A DNA stretch of 22,054 bases from a virus. The stretch spans positions 1 to 22,054 of IMG/VR virus record IMGVR_UViG_3300034122_001762, one strand, 5' to 3'. Numbering within the stretch: the stretch's first letter is position 1; each line of letters starts with the position of its first letter. Of this stretch, positions 19,289 to 22,054 are shown one piece after another. The notes beneath the pieces were generated by a model that saw only the letters and a list, made by a program, of their open reading frames with translations, was not told the origin of the DNA and did not search any database. The translations under genes were made by a program, and so were the position numbers.

Positions 19289-20463
19289 CCGCCCTCACCA
19301 TCGGCCCCGTCGAGCGGGCGCACGCCAAGCTAAGCGCCAGCGGCAGCAAGAAGTGGCTGACCTGCACGCCGAGCGCGAGCCTCGAGGACCAGTTCCCCGA
19401 CGAGGGCAGCGAGTTCGCCGCCGAGGGCACGTTCGCGCACGCCGTGTTCGAGCAGGACGTGCTGACGTACCTGCAATTGCCGGTCGACCCGCTGCCCGCC
19501 GATCTCGCTGCGAAGTACGACTCGCCGGCGCTGCGTGACCATGTCGCCGCGGCAGTGGCCCGCGCGATCGAGGCGATTGAGCAGGCCCGTGCCCGCTGCG
19601 ACGACCCGGTGATCCTCGTCGAGAAGCGCCTGGACTTCAGCCGCTGGGTGCCCGAGGGCTTCGGCACCGGCGACCTCGTGGTGATCACCGACGAGCTCGT
19701 CGAAGTGATGGACCTGAAGTACGGCAAGGGTGTGCTGGTCGAGGCGCAGGACAACAGCCAGATGCGGCTGTACGGACTGGGCGCCTACAACGAGCTCGCG
19801 CACCTGTACGACATCCAGCGCGTTCGCATGACCGTGCTGCAGCCCCGGCTGGACAACTACGCCAGCGAGGAGCTCAGCACCAGCGAGCTGCTGGGCTGGG
19901 CCGAGAGCTACGTCATGCCGCGTGCGCGCATGGCCTGGGAGGGCCAGGGCGAGTTCGTGCCGGGCGACCACTGCACCAGCGGGTTCTGCCGTGCGCGGTT
20001 CCAGTGTCCGGCTCGAGCGGCTGCGGCCATCGAGGTCGCACGCCAGGACTTCGCACTGAAGGACCCGGAGCTGCTCACCGTCGAGCAGCTGACCGCGGTG
20101 CTGGCCAAGGCCGACATGGCCATCGACTGGCTCAACGACGTCAAGGCCTACGCCCTGAAGCAGGCCGAGAAGGGGCACGAGATCCCCGGCTTCAAGCTCG
20201 TCGAGGGGCGAAGCAATCGCAAGTACGCCAACGCCGATGAGGTGGCCGCGCGCCTCCTCCAGTCGGGCATCCCCGAGGCCGTGATCTACGAGCGTTTGCT
20301 GCTCGGCATCACCGCCATGGAGAAGGCCATCGGCGCAAAAAAGTTCGCCGAGCTGCTGAACGACCTCGTCGTCAAGCCGCAAGGCAAACCCACGCTGGTC
20401 GCTGCAGAAGACAAGCGCCCAGCTCTCAGCTCTGTGGCGTCTGCCGCTACAGATTTCCAGTGA
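19285..20463 (+). CDS. DUF2800 RecB/Cas4-like nuclease
   Basis: This 392-residue protein matches the DUF2800 pattern, a phage family of PD-(D/E)xK exonucleases related to RecB and Cas4. Visible active-site elements are GTGD (Asp130), MDLK (Asp143, Lys145) and QMRLY (Gln159, Tyr163), the RecB-type motifs II-IV. Four cysteines, Cys27 in WLTCTPS and Cys230, Cys235 and Cys241 in CTSGFCRARFQC, have the one-plus-three layout that binds a [4Fe-4S] cluster in AddB and Cas4. It would process DNA ends for recombination or replication. The GTG start (19285) is coupled to the previous gene. The DUF2815 protein follows directly, the usual partner. Confidence 0.88.
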   Translation: MTALTIGPVERAHAKLSASGSKKWLTCTPSASLEDQFPDEGSEFAAEGTFAHAVFEQDVLTYLQLPVDPLPADLAAKYDSPALRDHVAAAVARAIEAIEQARARCDDPVILVEKRLDFSRWVPEGFGTGDLVVITDELVEVMDLKYGKGVLVEAQDNSQMRLYGLGAYNELAHLYDIQRVRMTVLQPRLDNYASEELSTSELLGWAESYVMPRARMAWEGQGEFVPGDHCTSGFCRARFQCPARAAAAIEVARQDFALKDPELLTVEQLTAVLAKADMAIDWLNDVKAYALKQAEKGHEIPGFKLVEGRSNRKYANADEVAARLLQSGIPEAVIYERLLLGITAMEKAIGAKKFAELLNDLVVKPQGKPTLVAAEDKRPALSSVASAATDFQ

Positions 20464-20488
20464 AACAGCTCATCAGAAAGGTATCCAC

Positions 20489-21028
20489 ATGAGCAACTCT
20501 TCCCCAACCAAAGTCGTCACCGGCAAGGTGCGTTTGTCCTACGTCAACGTGTTCGAGCCGCGCGCAGGCATGAACGGCGGAGACCCCAAGTTCTCGGTCT
20601 GCGTGCTCATTCCCAAGAGCGACACGGCCACCGTCAACAAGGTCAAGGCCGCGATCGAGGCCGCCAAGGAAGCCGGCAAGGCGACCTGGGGCGGCAAGGT
20701 CCCGCCGGGCGTGAAGGTGCCGTTGCGTGACGGTGATACCGAGCGCGACTCGGCTGAGTACAAGGGCCACTGGTTCATCAACGCCAACAGCAAGCAGCAG
20801 CCCGGCGTCGTCGACGCGCAGCTCAACCCGATCATGAGCAAGGGCGAGGTGTACAGCGGCGTCTATGGCCGCGTGTCGCTGAACTTCTATGCGTACAGCC
20901 AGAGCGGCAACAAGGGCGTGGGCGCCGGCCTGCAGAACGTGCAAAAGCTCGCCGACGGTGAGCCGCTGTCCGGTCGCAGCCGCGCCGAGGACGACTTCAC
21001 CTCTTCCTTAGAGGACTTCCTTGCGTGA
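20489..21028 (+). CDS. DUF2815 single-strand DNA-binding protein (T7 gp2.5-like)
   Basis: This 179-residue protein has the DUF2815 signature (TGKVRLSYVNVFEPRAG at 11-27, KFSVCVLIPKSD at 34-45, GHWFINANSKQQPGVVD at 93-109, YSGVYGRVSLNFYAYS about 122-137). The family is related to T7 gp2.5, an OB-fold protein that coats single-stranded DNA. The C-terminus ends in an acidic tail, AEDDFTSSLEDFLA, of the kind used to contact polymerase and helicase. AAAGG precedes the ATG (20489). It lies between the RecB-like nuclease and DNA polymerase, completing a phage replication and recombination set. Confidence 0.88.
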   Translation: MSNSSPTKVVTGKVRLSYVNVFEPRAGMNGGDPKFSVCVLIPKSDTATVNKVKAAIEAAKEAGKATWGGKVPPGVKVPLRDGDTERDSAEYKGHWFINANSKQQPGVVDAQLNPIMSKGEVYSGVYGRVSLNFYAYSQSGNKGVGAGLQNVQKLADGEPLSGRSRAEDDFTSSLEDFLA

Positions 21029-21034
21029 TGACGC

Positions 21035-21361
21035 ATGAGCAGGATCGAACTCCGACTGGTCGCTGAGAACAGCGCGTTGTTCACGAAGAAGTTCGCGGTC
21101 TGGTTACCGGACAACTTCGTCGTGTACGACGCGTTCGTCGACGAGACCTTCAAGTTGATCGAGCGTGGCTTCACCCACTACTCGGCGAGAACGATCCTGC
21201 ACTACCTGCGCCATCACACAGCGATCTCGCAACACAGCAACGACGGCTGGAAATTGAACAACGACTACTCCCCCTACATGGCGCGGCTCTTTGACCTGAT
21301 GCATCCGCACCTCAGTGGGCTCTTCGAGTATCGCGAAACGCCGGCCGTGTTTTACCGATGA
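21035..21361 (+). CDS. Small conserved phage protein (108 aa)
   Basis: This 108-residue protein contains a central ERGFTHYSARTILHYLRHHT stretch, followed by the motif DYSPYMARLFDLMHPHLSGL. Similar proteins (pattern HYSAR.I...R.HT...N....PY.AR) are frequent in phage early regions, with unknown function. The ATG (21035) follows the DUF2815 stop by six bases; no strong ribosome-binding site is seen, only GAGG some distance upstream. It ends a few bases before the next gene. Confidence 0.72.
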   Translation: MSRIELRLVAENSALFTKKFAVWLPDNFVVYDAFVDETFKLIERGFTHYSARTILHYLRHHTAISQHSNDGWKLNNDYSPYMARLFDLMHPHLSGLFEYRETPAVFYR

Positions 21362-21374
21362 AAGGCAACACCCC

Positions 21375-21590
21375 ATGAACCAACCCCAAATCTTCAACAT
21401 CCAGCTCGGCGCCGCCGGCTTGCAACTTGTTCTGAACGCACTGGCCAAGATGCCGTTTGAGCAGGTGGTCGAGCTCATCAACGTCATCCGCATGCAAGCC
21501 GAGCAGCAGCTCAACCCGCAGCCTGCCGCCCCCGCAACGGCGGAACCCGTACCTGCCGCCGGAGACAACGAGGGTGCAACCGCTGACTGA
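21375..21590 (+). CDS. Small unknown protein (71 aa)
   Basis: This 71-residue protein has a structured first half (NIQLGAAGLQLVLNALAKMP, then FEQVVELINVIRMQAEQQL) and a Pro/Ala/Glu-rich tail. AAAGG precedes the ATG (21375) by 11 bases. The frame opens 20 codons upstream, overlapping the preceding gene, but without a signal. Its 3' end overlaps the possible next small gene by 17 bases. No domain is recognised. Confidence 0.65.
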   Translation: MNQPQIFNIQLGAAGLQLVLNALAKMPFEQVVELINVIRMQAEQQLNPQPAAPATAEPVPAAGDNEGATAD

Positions 21591-21708
21591 GCAAGACCTG
21601 TGGATCCTCATCCGTCGCCTGGAGCAGCTCATCGCCAAGCTCCAGGCGCGGCTCACGGAACTGGAATCAAAGCATGAATCTCTTCTCTCTCACCAAAAAG
21701 ACCGGTGA
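21574..21708 (+). CDS. Possible small coiled-coil protein (44 aa)
   Basis: This is a 44-residue frame from GTG 21574 with GGAG nine bases upstream. It forms a clear heptad coiled coil (LWILIRRLEQLIAKLQARLT, then ELESKHESLL). It overlaps the preceding gene by 17 bases and the following one by 35, an extreme nesting, but the coiled-coil pattern is hard to produce by chance. Longer versions of the frame upstream are Ser-rich shadow. Confidence 0.5.
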   Translation: MQPLTEQDLWILIRRLEQLIAKLQARLTELESKHESLLSHQKDR

Positions 21709-21961
21709 CGTGCAAACGTCCGTAGCCCAGGCCACGCTCGAGGACCTGATGCACGAGCTGGACCGCTACGGCGAGCCGTCACTCAGCAAGCACGACAACA
21801 TGTCCAGTGGCCGGGATTGGCTGTGCCGCATCAACGCCCGCCTTACCGCTACCGGAGTGAGCTTTGAAGCCAAGGCCTGGGCGGCTACGCCGCTGGACGC
21901 GGCGCGCGAGTGCTTGCAGAACCTGCAGCAAGCAATCAAGAAAGTCAGCGCGGCAGCATGA
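21674..21961 (+). CDS. Small unknown protein before DNA polymerase (95 aa)
   Basis: This 95-residue protein contains a helix (TLEDLMHELDRYGEPSLSKH), then SGRDWLCRINARLTATGVSF and a short alpha-beta end (AATPLDAARECLQNLQQAI). The pattern WLCRINARLTATG..F...... .PLDAARECL resembles small phage proteins found next to replication genes, with no known function. The ATG (21674) has GGAA upstream. The stop overlaps the DNA polymerase start as ATGA. Confidence 0.7.
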   Translation: MNLFSLTKKTGDVQTSVAQATLEDLMHELDRYGEPSLSKHDNMSSGRDWLCRINARLTATGVSFEAKAWAATPLDAARECLQNLQQAIKKVSAAA

Positions 21962-22054
21962 CCACCCTGCGCATCGACCTGGAGACTTTCAGTTCCGTCG
22001 ACCTGAAGAAGTGTGGCGTGGCGCGCTACGTCGAGAGCGACGACTTCGAGATCA
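21958..22054 (+). CDS. DNA polymerase, family A (5' end only)
   Basis: The first 32 codons of a gene run off the right edge. The start MTTLRIDLETFSSVDL contains the exonuclease I motif (Asp and Glu of D-L-E-T) that opens the 3'-5' exonuclease domain of phage family A DNA polymerases, followed by KKCGVARYVESDDFEI, which is also typical. ATGA overlap with the preceding gene. Family A is inferred from this N-terminus and from the DUF2800-DUF2815-polymerase order; the polymerase domain itself is outside the window. Confidence 0.8.
   Translation, partial: MTTLRIDLETFSSVDLKKCGVARYVESDDFEI

Noticed and set aside
19330-20382. 350-codon minus-strand frame opposite the DUF2800 gene
   Set aside because: The plus strand has all RecB-type motifs; the minus frame is biased toward His, Leu and Val and no gene context points left.
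1-22054. tRNA genes, insertion sequences, integrase or att sites
   Set aside because: None was recognised by eye; no cloverleaf, transposase or tyrosine/serine recombinase sequence is visible in the window.

Overview
The window is a fragment of a high-GC (about 60-65% by eye) tailed double-stranded DNA phage or prophage. The evidence is a complete packaging and head module (small and large terminase, portal, scaffold, N4-gp56-type major capsid protein), a phage replication module (primase-helicase, VRR-NUC nuclease, SNF2 helicase, RecB-like DUF2800 nuclease, DUF2815 single-strand-binding protein, family A DNA polymerase) and a divergent CI/Cro-type switch, which points to a temperate lifestyle. 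The long portal (about 750 residues with a coiled-coil tail) suggests a podovirus-like particle. GC content and the style of the small genes fit a betaproteobacterial (Burkholderiales-like) host, but this is inference. No integrase, lysis or tail gene lies inside the window.

Layout. (1) 1-8003 is read leftward. In transcription order it holds a 70-aa acidic protein, an 85-aa Gly-rich protein, a probable small terminase, TerL, portal, a DUF5856-like protein, a 67-aa protein, scaffold, major capsid protein, and the first codons of the next gene. Several G+C hairpins sit directly in front of start codons here. A non-coding, very GC-rich stretch at 7343-7790, upstream of the terminase genes, is where a cos/pac site would be expected. 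(2) 8043-8318 is a divergent control region with a 14-bp perfect palindrome. (3) 8319-10775 is read rightward: a DUF932 protein, four small unknown proteins (one membrane-spanning) and an HTH plus zinc-knuckle protein. The last gene converges on and overlaps the following leftward block. (4) 10741-16367 is read leftward from a YdaS/Cro-like regulator: three small proteins, an 815-aa primase-helicase, a repeat-rich gap with nine copies of a CTGTGACRAG-like motif, VRR-NUC, SNF2 helicase, and a DnaJ-type zinc-finger protein. (5) 16368-16459 is the switch operator region. (6) 16460-17407 is a rightward CI-like repressor that lacks a visible LexA/S24 peptidase domain, followed by its own terminator. 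(7) 17496-22054 is a rightward early operon with a good sigma70-type promoter, tightly coupled small genes, then the DUF2800 nuclease, the DUF2815 protein, four small genes and the start of DNA polymerase I.

How it fits together. The repressor and Cro-like genes face away from each other across a short region with three inverted repeats, and both appear to be transcribed almost without a leader. The Cro-side operon supplies primase, helicases and nuclease. The repressor-side operon supplies polymerase, single-strand-binding protein and recombination nuclease. The zinc-finger protein at the end of the leftward early operon could control late transcription. The late operon encodes DNA packaging and the capsid. 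The most interesting features are the iteron-like cluster after the primase gene, the paired leaderless regulators, the non-cleavable-looking repressor, the GC-rich region before the terminase genes and the separately oriented DUF932 block.
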